DNA from: an uncultured Lachnospiraceae bacterium
GTDB lineage: Bacteria > Bacillota > Clostridia > Lachnospirales > Lachnospiraceae
DNA: 51,542 nt
Assembly: GCA_900317825.1 (NCBI GenBank)
Contig: ONIH01000008.1
Coordinates: 1-51,542, forward strand
Reading direction: 5' to 3'
The notes beneath the pieces are model-generated. The model saw only the letters and a list, made by a program, of their open reading frames with translations. It had not been told where the DNA came from and ran no database searches. Both the position numbers and the translations under genes were made by a program. This document shows, in pieces, positions 21,260 through 30,325 of the stretch (the first letter of the stretch is position 1; each line of letters begins with the position of its first letter).

Positions 21260-22423
21260 TTACTTTACTACGCGGACGCGGATGACATCCGGGATAGCGT
21301 TCAGCTTGTCGACTACATCCTGAGTAACTTCTGAATCGACATCGATAAGAGAATAAGCGTAGTCACCGCGGCTCTTGTTCGTCATATCGCTTACGTTTAT
21401 ATTTGCGTCGCCGAGAATAGTCGTGTACTTGGCGATGAGTCCGCTCTTATTATGATGGAGGATACCGAGTCTGCCCTTTGCAGTAACGACACCCATATCG
21501 CAGTCAGGATAGTTCACTGAATGGCGGATATTACCATTCTCGAGGAAATCCATGATCTCATCTACTGCCATCATCGCGCAGTTCTCTTCAGCTTCTGCTG
21601 TAGAAGCTCCGAGATGAGAGGTAGCAATGACTCCCGGCTGTCCTGCTGTCGTAGGATTCGGGAAGTCTGTGACATAATGCTTTACCTTGCCAGTCTTGAT
21701 ACCGTCGAGAACTGCCTTCTCGTCTACGAGCAGGTCTCTGGCAAAATTCAGGACTACTACGCCCTTCTTCATTTTTTCTACAGCGGCAGCATCGATCATG
21801 CCCTTTGTAGAATCGAGAAGAGGTACGTGAATAGTGATAAAGTCGCACTCTCTGTAGATGTCATCTACATTTGCGATGTGCTTTACGTTCCTGGAAAGGT
21901 TCCACGCTGCTCCTACTGAAATGTAAGGATCATATCCTAACACTTCCATTCCGAGGTGAGTTGCAGCATTGGCTACCTGCTGCCCGATAGCTCCAAGTCC
22001 GATGACTCCGAGCTTCTTTCCCGCGAGCTCATTTCCAGCGAACTGCTTCTTTGCCTTCTCCATATCCTTTGAGATATCAGCATCTGCTTTATTCTCTAAG
22101 ACCCAGTTAACTGAGCCGATGATGTCACGGCTTGCGAGCAGCATTCCTGCAAATACGAGCTCCTTTACGGCGTTTGCATTTGCTCCAGGAGTGTTGAATA
22201 CGACGATTCCCTGATCTGCACACTTATCGAGCGGGATGTTATTTACTCCGGCTCCGGCACGGGCGATACAGCTGAGCTTATCGGAAAACTCCATATCGTG
22301 CAGCTTTGCGCTTCTTACGATAAAAGCGTCTGCGTCATTTGCATCATCTGTCTGCTCGTAATTATTTGAAAACTTTACCAGTCCCTTTGGGGAAATGGCA
22401 TTTAGTGTATGGTATTTGAACAT
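21260..22423 (-). CDS. serA: 3-phosphoglycerate dehydrogenase
   Basis: A 387-residue NAD-dependent dehydrogenase making 3-phosphohydroxypyruvate, the first step of serine synthesis. The substrate region RAGAGVNNIPLD, the nucleotide motif VIGLGAIGQQVA, catalytic Arg in NFARDLLVD and catalytic His in TSHLGASTAEAEENC are present. A short C-terminal ACT domain (from about 315) suggests serine feedback. It is the compact form without the intervening domain of longer homologues. It sits between serC and DUF1015. Confidence 0.95.
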   Translation of the reverse strand: MFKYHTLNAISPKGLVKFSNNYEQTDDANDADAFIVRSAKLHDMEFSDKLSCIARAGAGVNNIPLDKCADQGIVVFNTPGANANAVKELVFAGMLLASRDIIGSVNWVLENKADADISKDMEKAKKQFAGNELAGKKLGVIGLGAIGQQVANAATHLGMEVLGYDPYISVGAAWNLSRNVKHIANVDDIYRECDFITIHVPLLDSTKGMIDAAAVEKMKKGVVVLNFARDLLVDEKAVLDGIKTGKVKHYVTDFPNPTTAGQPGVIATSHLGASTAEAEENCAMMAVDEIMDFLENGNIRHSVNYPDCDMGVVTAKGRLGILHHNKSGLIAKYTTILGDANINVSDMTNKSRGDYAYSLIDVDSEVTQDVVDKLNAIPDVIRVRVVK

Positions 22424-22429
22424 GTGTCC

Positions 22430-22515
22430 TTCTTTCTTTGTTAGGATTTAGGGATTTGGGTTTAGAGTAAAAGGCTGTTCTCTATCCCCTATATCCTATA
22501 TCCTATCCCCTATTC
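22430..22515 (-). repeat. GGGATA-type simple repeat between serC and serA
   Basis: On the minus strand the 94-base gap is built of iterated units such as GGGAATAGGGGATAGG, ATATAGG twice, and GGGGATAG, then CCCAAATCCCTAAATCC. It contains no ribosome site except near serA. Function is not evident; length polymorphism by slippage is plausible. Confidence 0.6.
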
Positions 22516-22517
22516 CC

Positions 22518-23606
22518 TTATTTAAGGTTCTTCTTCTCAAAGTCTGCCATGAACTCTACCAGTTTCTCAACACCGGCCTTTGGCATAGCGTTGTAGATAG
22601 AAGCTCTCATGCCGCCGACTGTACGGTGACCCTTGATATTCTCAAGGCCTGCTGCCTTTGCCTCTGCTACGAACTTAGCATCTAAGTCCTTGTCGCCAGT
22701 AACGAATGGAACGTTCATGACAGAACGGTCTTTCTTTGCTACTGTGCCTTTGAAAAGCTCTGACTGGTCAAGGAAATCATAGAGGATCTTTGCCTTCTCG
22801 GCATTTTTCTTCTCCATCTCTGCAAGTCCGCCATTCTTTAACAGCCACTTGAATACAAGACCGCACATATAGATAGCCCAGCAGTTCGGAGTGTTGAACA
22901 GAGAATCCTTGTCTGCCTGTGTCTTCCACTTGAGCATTGTCGGAGTTCCCGGATATACGTCGTCTGTGATAAGGTCGTCACGAATGATATCGATAACGAG
23001 TCCTGCAGGTCCTACGTTCTTCTGGACTCCGCCGTACATGACTGCGTATTTGCTTACGTCCATAGGCTTTGATAAGAAGCAGCTGGATACATCTGCTACG
23101 AGGTCTACGCCCTTTGTATTAGGAAGCTCCCAGTACTCTGTTCCGTAAATAGTGTTATTCTGGCAGATGTAGACATAATCCATATCATCTGTGATAGGAA
23201 GGTCTGAACAGTCAGGTATATAAGAGTATGTCTTATCCTCAGATGAAGCGAGTGCTACAGCGTCTCCATAAATCTTTGCCTCTTTCCACGCCTTTGTAGC
23301 CCACTGTCCGGTGAGGATGTAGCCTGCCTTATGGTGCTTGTTCATCATATTCATAGGAATGGCTGCGAACTGCTGGTAAGCACCGCCCTGTAAGAAAAGT
23401 ACCTTGTAATTATCAGGAATGTTCAGTAATGTCCTGATGTCCTTTTCTGCTGTCTTGATGATATCGTCAAACATGGATGATCGATGTGACATCTCCATGA
23501 CTGACATGCCGAAGCCCTTGTAGTCGAGCAGATCAGCCTGTGCTTCTTTTAATACTTCCTCCGGCAATACTGCCGGTCCTGCAGAAAAGTTGTAAACTCT
23601 TGACAT
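22518..23606 (-). CDS. serC: Phosphoserine aminotransferase
   Basis: A 362-residue PLP enzyme converting 3-phosphohydroxypyruvate and glutamate to phosphoserine. It opens MSRVYNFSAGPAVLP, the family N-terminus, and has GMSVMEMSHRSS and the PLP lysine K196 in YGGVQKNVGPAG. AGGAGG precedes the start. It is the first gene of the serC-serA-DUF1015 unit, with its own promoter overlapping the end of ilvB. Confidence 0.96.
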   Translation of the reverse strand: MSRVYNFSAGPAVLPEEVLKEAQADLLDYKGFGMSVMEMSHRSSMFDDIIKTAEKDIRTLLNIPDNYKVLFLQGGAYQQFAAIPMNMMNKHHKAGYILTGQWATKAWKEAKIYGDAVALASSEDKTYSYIPDCSDLPITDDMDYVYICQNNTIYGTEYWELPNTKGVDLVADVSSCFLSKPMDVSKYAVMYGGVQKNVGPAGLVIDIIRDDLITDDVYPGTPTMLKWKTQADKDSLFNTPNCWAIYMCGLVFKWLLKNGGLAEMEKKNAEKAKILYDFLDQSELFKGTVAKKDRSVMNVPFVTGDKDLDAKFVAEAKAAGLENIKGHRTVGGMRASIYNAMPKAGVEKLVEFMADFEKKNLK

Positions 23607-23699
23607 TACATCGTCCTCCTGTTTCTATGTATTGTTTGTCGGGTGATAGCCTGTCCGTGTGGGACGTTCACTTGTCGCCACGTGGCAATCACTTGTACT

Positions 23700-23727
23700 A
23701 CTATAGCACTTTTTTCTCAGAAATCAA
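23700..23727 (-). promoter_or_regulatory. Promoter of serC-serA-DUF1015
   Basis: Minus strand -35 TTGATT (23722-23727), 16-base spacer ending TGC, -10 TATAGT (23700-23705), an extended -10 type. The -35 hexamer contains the TGA stop codon of ilvB (23724-23726). Confidence 0.6.
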
Positions 23728-25400
23728 GCCTTTAAGTCACTTTCATCAAAGCATTCAGCTATCGGTTTGCCAGGTGCGACCATCGGCCATACCTTATCAT
23801 CACTTCCTATGATAACGTCTATGACTACCGGCGTATCTGTCTTCATCGCAATGGCAAGCGCATCATCGAACTCTTTCTGGCTCGTAGCCCGAAGTCCCTT
23901 TGCTCCCATCGCCTCGGCCAGCTTACAGTAATCAACGCCGTCATCCAGAACTGTATTCGAATAACGCTTGCCATAGAACAGGTCCTGCCACTGGCGGACC
24001 ATTCCGAGCACGTGGTTATTCATGATGACTTCCACTATCGGCAGCTTGTTCCTCGTGGCTGTGGCTATCTCGTTCATATTCATGCGGAAACAGCCATCAC
24101 CTGCTATGTTAAACACCTTTTTCCCGGGGTTGCCGATAGCTGCTCCTATAGATGCGCCGAGGCCATATCCCATAGTACCGAGGCCTCCTGATGTAAGGAG
24201 CTGTCCCGGACGGTTGAATCTGTAATACTGCGCTGTCCACATCTGGTGCTGTCCGACCTCTGTGGTGATGATGGCATCTCCCTTAGTAGCCTCGTAAATC
24301 CTATTAACGGCGTATGGGCCTGTGAGTCCATGCTCCGGTATAGTAAGAGGATATTTCTGACAGAGGTCTCTCATATGCTCCATCCAGTGATGATGATCCA
24401 TCTGGCGGAGCTTCGGGATCAACCGCTTCAGGACTTCCTTTACATCTCCGATGATCTCAGCATCTACGATGATATTCTTATTTATCTCGGCCGGGTCCAC
24501 ATCTATCTGGAGGACTTTCGCATTCGAAGCAAAAGTCTTCGGATTTCCAAGTACCCTGTCTGAGAAGCGGGTCCCTACTGCGATCAGCAGGTCGCATGAT
24601 GACACGCCAAGGTTAGAAGCCTTGGTTCCATGCATTCCGAGCATTCCTGTATATCTGTCTCCAGTTCCCGGATAAGCTCCTTTTCCCATAAGTGAGTCGC
24701 AAACCGGAGCATCTATCAGATCAGCAAAGCGTCTGACTTCATCAGCTGCTCTCGAGATAACGGCTCCGCCTCCGACAAAAATGTACGGCTTCTGGGATTT
24801 CTCTATCATCTCTACCGCTGTATCTATGTCAGAGTCCTTTATCTGGTCAGCCCTTCTAGGTATCTCCTCCGGCTCTTCATACTCATAATCAGTCTTTGCA
24901 GCTGTGACATCCTTTGTGATATCTATCAGTACAGGACCTGGTCTTCCGCTCTTTGCTATCTTGAACGCACGGCGGATAGTAGCTGCCAGTTTTGTGACGT
25001 CCTTTACTATGAAGTTATGCTTTGTGACCGGCATCGTGATACCGGCTATATCTACTTCCTGGAAAGAGTCCTTTCCCAGGAGAGGTACGGTGACGTTACA
25101 AGTGATGGCTACTACAGGAACAGAATCCATGTATGCCGTGGCTATTCCGGTGACCAGGTTCGTGGCTCCCGGTCCGGAGGTAGCCATACACACTCCGACT
25201 TTTCCTGTACTTCTCGCATAGCCGTCTGCAGCATGTGAAGCCCCCTGCTCGTGGCTCGTCAGGATATGGCGGATCCTGTCCTTATTCTTATATAATTCAT
25301 CGTACACATTCAGAATGGCCCCGCCTGGATATCCGAACACCGTATCCACTTTCTGCTCGGCAAGACATTCTATAACTATCTGTGCTCCTGTAAGTTCCAT
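23724..25400 (-). CDS. ilvB: Acetolactate synthase large subunit
   Basis: A 558-residue ThDP enzyme that condenses pyruvate to acetolactate (or with 2-oxobutyrate to acetohydroxybutyrate) in branched-chain amino acid synthesis. The ThDP-activating Glu is in TSHEQGASHAADGYAR, the FAD/central domain in the middle, and the ThDP-binding GDGCFRMNMNE motif near the C-terminus. No regulatory subunit gene (ilvN) is found in the window. The start follows GAGG by 7 bases, 80 bases after ilvD. Confidence 0.95.
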   Translation of the reverse strand: MELTGAQIVIECLAEQKVDTVFGYPGGAILNVYDELYKNKDRIRHILTSHEQGASHAADGYARSTGKVGVCMATSGPGATNLVTGIATAYMDSVPVVAITCNVTVPLLGKDSFQEVDIAGITMPVTKHNFIVKDVTKLAATIRRAFKIAKSGRPGPVLIDITKDVTAAKTDYEYEEPEEIPRRADQIKDSDIDTAVEMIEKSQKPYIFVGGGAVISRAADEVRRFADLIDAPVCDSLMGKGAYPGTGDRYTGMLGMHGTKASNLGVSSCDLLIAVGTRFSDRVLGNPKTFASNAKVLQIDVDPAEINKNIIVDAEIIGDVKEVLKRLIPKLRQMDHHHWMEHMRDLCQKYPLTIPEHGLTGPYAVNRIYEATKGDAIITTEVGQHQMWTAQYYRFNRPGQLLTSGGLGTMGYGLGASIGAAIGNPGKKVFNIAGDGCFRMNMNEIATATRNKLPIVEVIMNNHVLGMVRQWQDLFYGKRYSNTVLDDGVDYCKLAEAMGAKGLRATSQKEFDDALAIAMKTDTPVVIDVIIGSDDKVWPMVAPGKPIAECFDESDLKA

Positions 25401-25458
25401 TATAATACCTCATACTACGGTTTCCGGCGCGAGTATATGTCTTGCGGGACAGCTCTCG

Positions 25459-25491
25459 CCTTAGTTTTCTCACTTGTACCTTAGTTTTCTC
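25459..25491 (-). repeat. Short duplication at the ilvD stop codon
   Basis: CCTTAGTTTTCTC occurs at 25459-25471 and again at 25479-25491, 20 bases apart. The right copy contains the last codons and stop of ilvD; the left copy is a duplicate stop region just downstream. Confidence 0.8.
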
Positions 25492-27154
25492 CTGGTACTT
25501 GCAGGATGGCACCTCTATTACCAGAGGTGACAAGTGCCTGGTAGCGGCGGAGATAACCGGTCGTCACCTTTGGCTCGCGCGGCTTCCAGGCTGCCTTTCT
25601 CTTAGCCAGCTCATCATCTGATACCTCAAGGGTGATAGTCATCTTCGGGATGTCGATGGTGATCGTGTCGCCTTCTTCTACGAGGGCGATAGGCCCGCCA
25701 ACGGCAGCCTCCGGTGATACATGTCCGATAGAAGCTCCACGGCTGGCACCTGAGAAACGTCCGTCTGTGATAAGAGCAACAGATGAGCCAAGTCCCATTC
25801 CCACTATAGCTGATGTAGGATTGAGCATCTCTCTCATACCAGGGCCGCCCTTAGGTCCCTCATATCTGATGACTACTACATCTCCGGCTACTATCTTTCC
25901 ACCCTTTATGGCAGCGATAGCGTCTTCCTCACAGTCAAATACTCTGGCCGGACCTGTGTGTACCATCATCTCTGGTACTACTGCTGAGCGCTTTACCACG
26001 CAGCCATCCGGTGCGAGATTTCCTTTAAGGACTGCAAGTCCGCCGTTCTTCATATATGGGTTATCGATAGGACGGATGACTTCTGGATTCCTGTTTACAG
26101 CGTTCTTTATGTTATCACCGATGGTCTTTCCGGTGACTGTCATACAGTCGAGATTCAATAGGCCTGCGTCTCCGAGCTCTTTCATGACAGCGTATACACC
26201 ACCGGCTTCATTTAAGTCCTCTATATATGTAGGTCCTGCCGGAGCCAGGTGGCAGAGGTTCGGAGTTCTCTCCGAGATCGGGTTCGCATAGCTGATGTCG
26301 AAATCAAAGCCTATCTCATGAGCTATGGCTGGCAGATGAAGCATCGTATTCGTAGAGCATCCGAGTGCCATATCTACCGTCAGTGCATTGATGATAGAAT
26401 CCTTAGTGATGATGTCACGAGGCCGGATATTTTTCTTGAGCATATCCATGACAGCGTATCCGGCCTGCTTTGCCAGACGCAGACGGGCCGAGTAAACTGC
26501 CGGAATAGTTCCATTTCCCTGGAGTCCCATTCCTATGGCCTCTGTCAGGCAGTTCATGGAGTTCGCTGTATACATACCTGAACAGCTGCCGCATGTAGGA
26601 CAGACATTCTCTTCATAGATGCGGACTTCCTCGTCAGTCATCTTGCCGGCGGCGTTAGCTCCTACAGCCTCGAACATGGATGACAGTGATCTCTTTCTGC
26701 CTTCTACATGACCTGCGAGCATAGGACCGCCAGATACAAATACTGTCGGGACATTTATCCTGGCTGCTGCCATCAGAAGACCCGGAACGTTCTTATCGCA
26801 GTTCGGGATCATGACCAGGGCATCAAACTGATGCGCGATAGCCATACACTCTGTAGAATCAGCGATCAGGTCACGGGTCACGAGAGAATACTTCATACCT
26901 ATGTGCCCCATGGCTATACCATCACATACCGCTATCGCAGGGAAAACCACCGGATTTCCGCCTGCTTCGGCAACGCCAAGCTTTACGGCTTCAGCGATTT
27001 TGTCGATATTCATATGACCTGGAACTATCTCATTATACGAGCTGACGATTCCGACCAGTGGCTTGTTAATCTCTTCCTTTGTAAATCCGAGAGCGTTCAG
27101 GAGACTCCTCGCTGGTGCCTGCTGCATGCCGCGCTTCATATTATCACTCTGCAT
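25481..27154 (-). CDS. ilvD: Dihydroxy-acid dehydratase
   Basis: A 557-residue iron-sulfur dehydratase for valine and isoleucine synthesis. It starts MQSDNMKRG, aligning with the MRSDxxKxG opening of the family. Cluster cysteines lie in NCDKNVPG and [19 protein letters not shown], and [20 protein letters not shown] is the conserved C-terminal motif. The ATG at 27154 is chosen over that at 27172 because GGAAAGGAAG lies directly before it. It leads the ilvD-ilvB unit from the promoter at 27229-27257. Confidence 0.95.
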   Translation of the reverse strand: MQSDNMKRGMQQAPARSLLNALGFTKEEINKPLVGIVSSYNEIVPGHMNIDKIAEAVKLGVAEAGGNPVVFPAIAVCDGIAMGHIGMKYSLVTRDLIADSTECMAIAHQFDALVMIPNCDKNVPGLLMAAARINVPTVFVSGGPMLAGHVEGRKRSLSSMFEAVGANAAGKMTDEEVRIYEENVCPTCGSCSGMYTANSMNCLTEAIGMGLQGNGTIPAVYSARLRLAKQAGYAVMDMLKKNIRPRDIITKDSIINALTVDMALGCSTNTMLHLPAIAHEIGFDFDISYANPISERTPNLCHLAPAGPTYIEDLNEAGGVYAVMKELGDAGLLNLDCMTVTGKTIGDNIKNAVNRNPEVIRPIDNPYMKNGGLAVLKGNLAPDGCVVKRSAVVPEMMVHTGPARVFDCEEDAIAAIKGGKIVAGDVVVIRYEGPKGGPGMREMLNPTSAIVGMGLGSSVALITDGRFSGASRGASIGHVSPEAAVGGPIALVEEGDTITIDIPKMTITLEVSDDELAKRKAAWKPREPKVTTGYLRRYQALVTSGNRGAILQVPGEN

Positions 27155-27228
27155 ACTTTTCTTCCTTTCCATATATAAATCTACTGTTTTATTATACTTT
27201 CAAAAATAAATGGTGCTGTACATCATCT

Positions 27229-27257
27229 ACTATAGTCTATTTGTGAAAAAAATTCAA
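27229..27257 (-). promoter_or_regulatory. Promoter of ilvD-ilvB
   Basis: Minus strand -35 TTGAAT (27252-27257), 17-base spacer, -10 TATAGT (27229-27234). The leader is about 70 bases and AT-rich. No T-box or leucine-attenuator structure is seen in it. Confidence 0.65.
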
Positions 27258-27300
27258 GTATGCATGAAATAAAATTCATCAATTATATTCTGACAAGGAC

Positions 27301-27306
27301 TATAAT
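27301..27306 (+). promoter_or_regulatory. -10 element close to the rhomboid start
   Basis: A consensus TATAAT stands only 6 bases before the ATG at 27313, so transcription would begin at or near the start codon. No good -35 is found at 16-18 bases and no Shine-Dalgarno at normal spacing, which suggests a leaderless mRNA. Confidence 0.4.
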
Positions 27307-27312
27307 AGACAT

Positions 27313-27909
27313 ATGTCTGAAAAAAGAAATGTCTATAGACCTGTTATAACAGTTGCACTAATAGTAATAAATGTCCTCGTCCTCCTCGCCGAAACTCTGG
27401 CTGGAGGAAGTGAGAACTCTATGGTATCCCTGCGCTTCGGTGCGCTGTACGTACCATATGTAGTTGAAAAAAATGAGTGGTGGCGGCTTTTTACGAGTAT
27501 GTTCATCCACTTCGGACTCACACACATAGCCAGCAATATGGTGTCCCTGTATATGATGGGGCGTATAGTAGAAGCCTACTATGGAAAGATCCGTTTCCTG
27601 GTGATCTACCTGGCAGCAGGGCTCGGCGGAGGGCTCCTGACTCTGGTGACCGAGCTTCAGTCCCGTGACTTCTCACTGACTGCGGGAGCCAGTGGAGCCA
27701 TCTTCGGGATCATGTCTGCCTTCGTGGTCTTCGCCGTAAATCCGCTGACCAGAAGAGCCTTTCCTATCAGAAGAGTCATAGCAGGTATCTTCTTCGCCCT
27801 GCTGCCTGGATTCTACACCACCGGTATAAGTGTCACTGCTCACATAGGAGGCTTCATCGTAGGGCTAATACTGGCATTCCTTTTAGATCCGTATAAGAGA
27901 AGGTCTTGA
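27313..27909 (+). CDS. Rhomboid family intramembrane serine protease
   Basis: A 198-residue six-helix membrane protease of the rhomboid type. Visible are the L1 region WWRLFTSMFIHFGLTHIASN, the catalytic serine in TAGASGAIFG and the catalytic histidine in VTAHIGGFIVG. The dyad is complete, so it should be active on membrane substrates, which are unknown. Its stop abuts the stop of the convergent PucR gene with no terminator between. Confidence 0.93.
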   Translation: MSEKRNVYRPVITVALIVINVLVLLAETLAGGSENSMVSLRFGALYVPYVVEKNEWWRLFTSMFIHFGLTHIASNMVSLYMMGRIVEAYYGKIRFLVIYLAAGLGGGLLTLVTELQSRDFSLTAGASGAIFGIMSAFVVFAVNPLTRRAFPIRRVIAGIFFALLPGFYTTGISVTAHIGGFIVGLILAFLLDPYKRRS

Positions 27910-29049
27910 TCACCTGATCCTGTTAAGATACTTTCGTATCTTGAATGCCAGGCGTAGTGTAAACAGGTCATTTACATTTTTCAGATCTACTCCCAGGACT
28001 TCAGCCGCCCTGTCTATCTGATATCTGACCGTATTTCGCGGGATATTGCGTTCTCTTGATACCACAGCCAGATTGCATCTGTTATCCAGATAATCTTCTA
28101 TCAGACCTTCGAGTTCTGTCCCGTTTTCTGAATCATAGTCTACGATACGGCTCAGCACACGATCACTGATATCCTGAAGCTCTTTTGGATGTCCATACTC
28201 GAAGAACAGTCTGTATACTCCCGTATTCTCAAACAGCCTGACTTCATCCTTTTTATGGCACTGCCTTATCATATCAAGTGCCTCGGCAGCCTCCAGTACA
28301 CAGCCTCTGATATCAGATATCGACCAGATGACCGGACCTGTACCTATACTGTACGTAGCCCCATCCTCCTGCCCCAGCATATTCTTAAGCTGCTCGAGAC
28401 GTACAACCGGATCCGGACATTCCTCGATGATAAATACGAATCTGGCGCCTATATGATCCCATAGACCGATGTCAAAGCCGCTTCGTATCATGGCCTCAAA
28501 CACACTGATCTGATCCGCTTCGCCCTCATCTTTTTCGATGACTATCGGAAAATATTCCCCATTACTGTCATATCCGTAATATGCAATCTGACCCGAGAAA
28601 AAATCATACACATCTCCTATAGTTATTTTCTTTAAGATTCCTGATGCTATATTGAGTTTCTGTTTTCTGTCCTCTATCATGCTCTCGATACTGTGTGTCA
28701 CGTTCCCAACAGGTATCCTGTACGGCATCACAAGCACCGGAAAATCTTTTTCATCTGAAAATGCTTTTACATCACTGCTTATATCATCAATGAATTTTCC
28801 TGATTCCATGACTACGCCAGATGCATCATGATCGCAGGCATATCGCACAAATGACAGCAGATCATCATCCGATGTAAGGCCCACTCCGGCAGTAAATATC
28901 AGTTGCCTGCACATCGGAAGCATCTTTTCATCCTCTATCTCCGCTATCTGACATCCGGTAATGACCCTACATAGACCATTATGACCTGCCACGGTCTCAA
29001 ATCCCGAATCCCTGACCTCAGAGAACAGCTCACTATAAGTGATAAACAT
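27910..29049 (-). CDS. PucR-family transcriptional regulator (first of two)
   Basis: A 379-residue regulator with an N-terminal PucR sensor domain (CRVITGCQIAEIEDE, RQLIFTAGVGLTSDDDLL), a central GGDEF-like region common in this family, and a C-terminal HTH_30 helix-turn-helix (LDNRCNLAVVSRERNIPRN). Family members typically control purine, allantoin or related nitrogen catabolism. It starts immediately after the second PucR gene (TAA then ATG) behind GAAAGGG, so the two are co-expressed. Confidence 0.88.
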   Translation of the reverse strand: MFITYSELFSEVRDSGFETVAGHNGLCRVITGCQIAEIEDEKMLPMCRQLIFTAGVGLTSDDDLLSFVRYACDHDASGVVMESGKFIDDISSDVKAFSDEKDFPVLVMPYRIPVGNVTHSIESMIEDRKQKLNIASGILKKITIGDVYDFFSGQIAYYGYDSNGEYFPIVIEKDEGEADQISVFEAMIRSGFDIGLWDHIGARFVFIIEECPDPVVRLEQLKNMLGQEDGATYSIGTGPVIWSISDIRGCVLEAAEALDMIRQCHKKDEVRLFENTGVYRLFFEYGHPKELQDISDRVLSRIVDYDSENGTELEGLIEDYLDNRCNLAVVSRERNIPRNTVRYQIDRAAEVLGVDLKNVNDLFTLRLAFKIRKYLNRIR

Positions 29050-29050
29050 A

Positions 29051-30244
29051 TTACCCTTTCATCTCCTTGAGCGCCAGGTATTTCCTGATCTTGAAGGCCA
29101 GATGCAGCCTGAAATTCTCATTGACATCACATGGGTCTTCATCTATCAGCTCCCTTACCTTATTGAGACGGTATTTCAATGTATTCCTATGGATGTAGAG
29201 ATTCTCCGCAGTCCTGGCCAGATTGCATCCGTTGGATATATACGAGCCAAGCGTATCTAGAAGCATTCTGTTTTCCTCCGTATCAGGAAGATTTCCTAGT
29301 ATATTATCTGATATTTTCCGAAGCTGCCTATCGTCACTCATCGAAAAAAATATCCTATAAACACCCATATCTTCATACAGTCTGATGTCATCTGACCTAT
29401 GGCACATATGAAGAGAATCGACAGCAGCCCTTGCCTGTGATATACCTGTGCGTACCTTATCTATGCAGTCCACATCAGATCCTATCCCGATACAGAATGT
29501 CTCTCCTGTGGCCCTGAATATTTCTTTCCTCGCGGCATCTATCAGTGAAACGATCTCATCAGAGTTCTTACCCGATGATGGCAGCATTGCTGCACAGTAT
29601 TCCTTTTCACGGTAGTATAAAAAATGAGCTGGGACTATATCGAATTTATTTCTGATAAAAGACAGCATTCTGTCGGATGCCCAGTGAGTGTCCTTTCCGC
29701 TGTCCTCATTATCATCAGCATCCACTTCGAAGCAGATCGGTACATATGAATCCTCATCACAGAAGATCAGCCTGGAATATCTGTCTTTTTCATTATCTGA
29801 TAATGGGAAATACATAAGTTTCTTCAGCACATCAGAATGCATATCATCCTTCTGGCTTCTGACACATGCCTGGGCTATATCAGTCATCAGCTTTCTGGCA
29901 TCCATTCCATCTATGATCGTAAAGAACGGAACTCCGAGTTTCCTTGCGAGTTCTGTCACCCGCGGAGAAATGACATTGACATGAAGGCCAATAAGCACGA
30001 TAAGCCCCGCAGCATCGGCATCACTGAGCTCATAGAGTATCTCCGAAAGATCCTCCTCAGGATTTGTAAATTCAAGACCATCTGTAGCCACGATCATATC
30101 TCTGTTGATCCATTTTCTTATATCCTTTTCATATATAAGATGGATCCACCTGACCGGATGCCCTAGATTTTCCTCCCCTGCCAGCAGACGACATTTCCCC
30201 ATCCTTTTCATTTCAAGAATGTCATAAACTGTCAATTGGATCAC
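29051..30244 (-). CDS. PucR-family transcriptional regulator (second of two)
   Basis: About 397 residues, the same architecture as its neighbour: PucR domain (LTVYDILEMKRMGKCRLLAG), central region, and C-terminal helix-turn-helix (ISNGCNLARTAENLYIHRN). The start is uncertain. The longest reading uses GTG at 30271, inside the terminator hairpin of the gene before it; the GTG at 30244 with GAAAGG just upstream, or TTG at 30235, fit the family N-terminus better. Likely regulator of the surrounding pyrimidine genes. Confidence 0.85.
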   Translation of the reverse strand: MIQLTVYDILEMKRMGKCRLLAGEENLGHPVRWIHLIYEKDIRKWINRDMIVATDGLEFTNPEEDLSEILYELSDADAAGLIVLIGLHVNVISPRVTELARKLGVPFFTIIDGMDARKLMTDIAQACVRSQKDDMHSDVLKKLMYFPLSDNEKDRYSRLIFCDEDSYVPICFEVDADDNEDSGKDTHWASDRMLSFIRNKFDIVPAHFLYYREKEYCAAMLPSSGKNSDEIVSLIDAARKEIFRATGETFCIGIGSDVDCIDKVRTGISQARAAVDSLHMCHRSDDIRLYEDMGVYRIFFSMSDDRQLRKISDNILGNLPDTEENRMLLDTLGSYISNGCNLARTAENLYIHRNTLKYRLNKVRELIDEDPCDVNENFRLHLAFKIRKYLALKEMKG

Positions 30245-30260
30245 ATACCTTTCACACAAC

Positions 30261-30291
30261 AAAAAAAGCACAAGGGAGACATGCTCCTTTG
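30261..30291 (-). terminator. Terminator after the dihydropyrimidine dehydrogenase gene
   Basis: On the minus strand CAAAGGAG-CATGT-CTCCCTTG (one mismatch) is followed by TGC and seven T. It separates the dehydrogenase gene from the PucR pair. Confidence 0.6.
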
Positions 30292-30325
30292 CACTTCGTC
30301 ATTTGAAAAGTATTATATGCGATTT

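Noticed and set aside
22430-22515. CRISPR-like repeats between serC and serA
   Set aside because: The units are only 6-8 bases, directly adjacent and without spacers.
25632-26291. Long plus-strand frame opposite ilvD
   Set aside because: Ser/Pro/Thr-rich antisense shadow of a strongly conserved dehydratase; no promoter or ribosome site.
30245-30271. GTG start at 30271 for the second PucR gene
   Set aside because: It lies within the 3' arm and T-run of the preceding gene's terminator and adds residues not seen at the family N-terminus.
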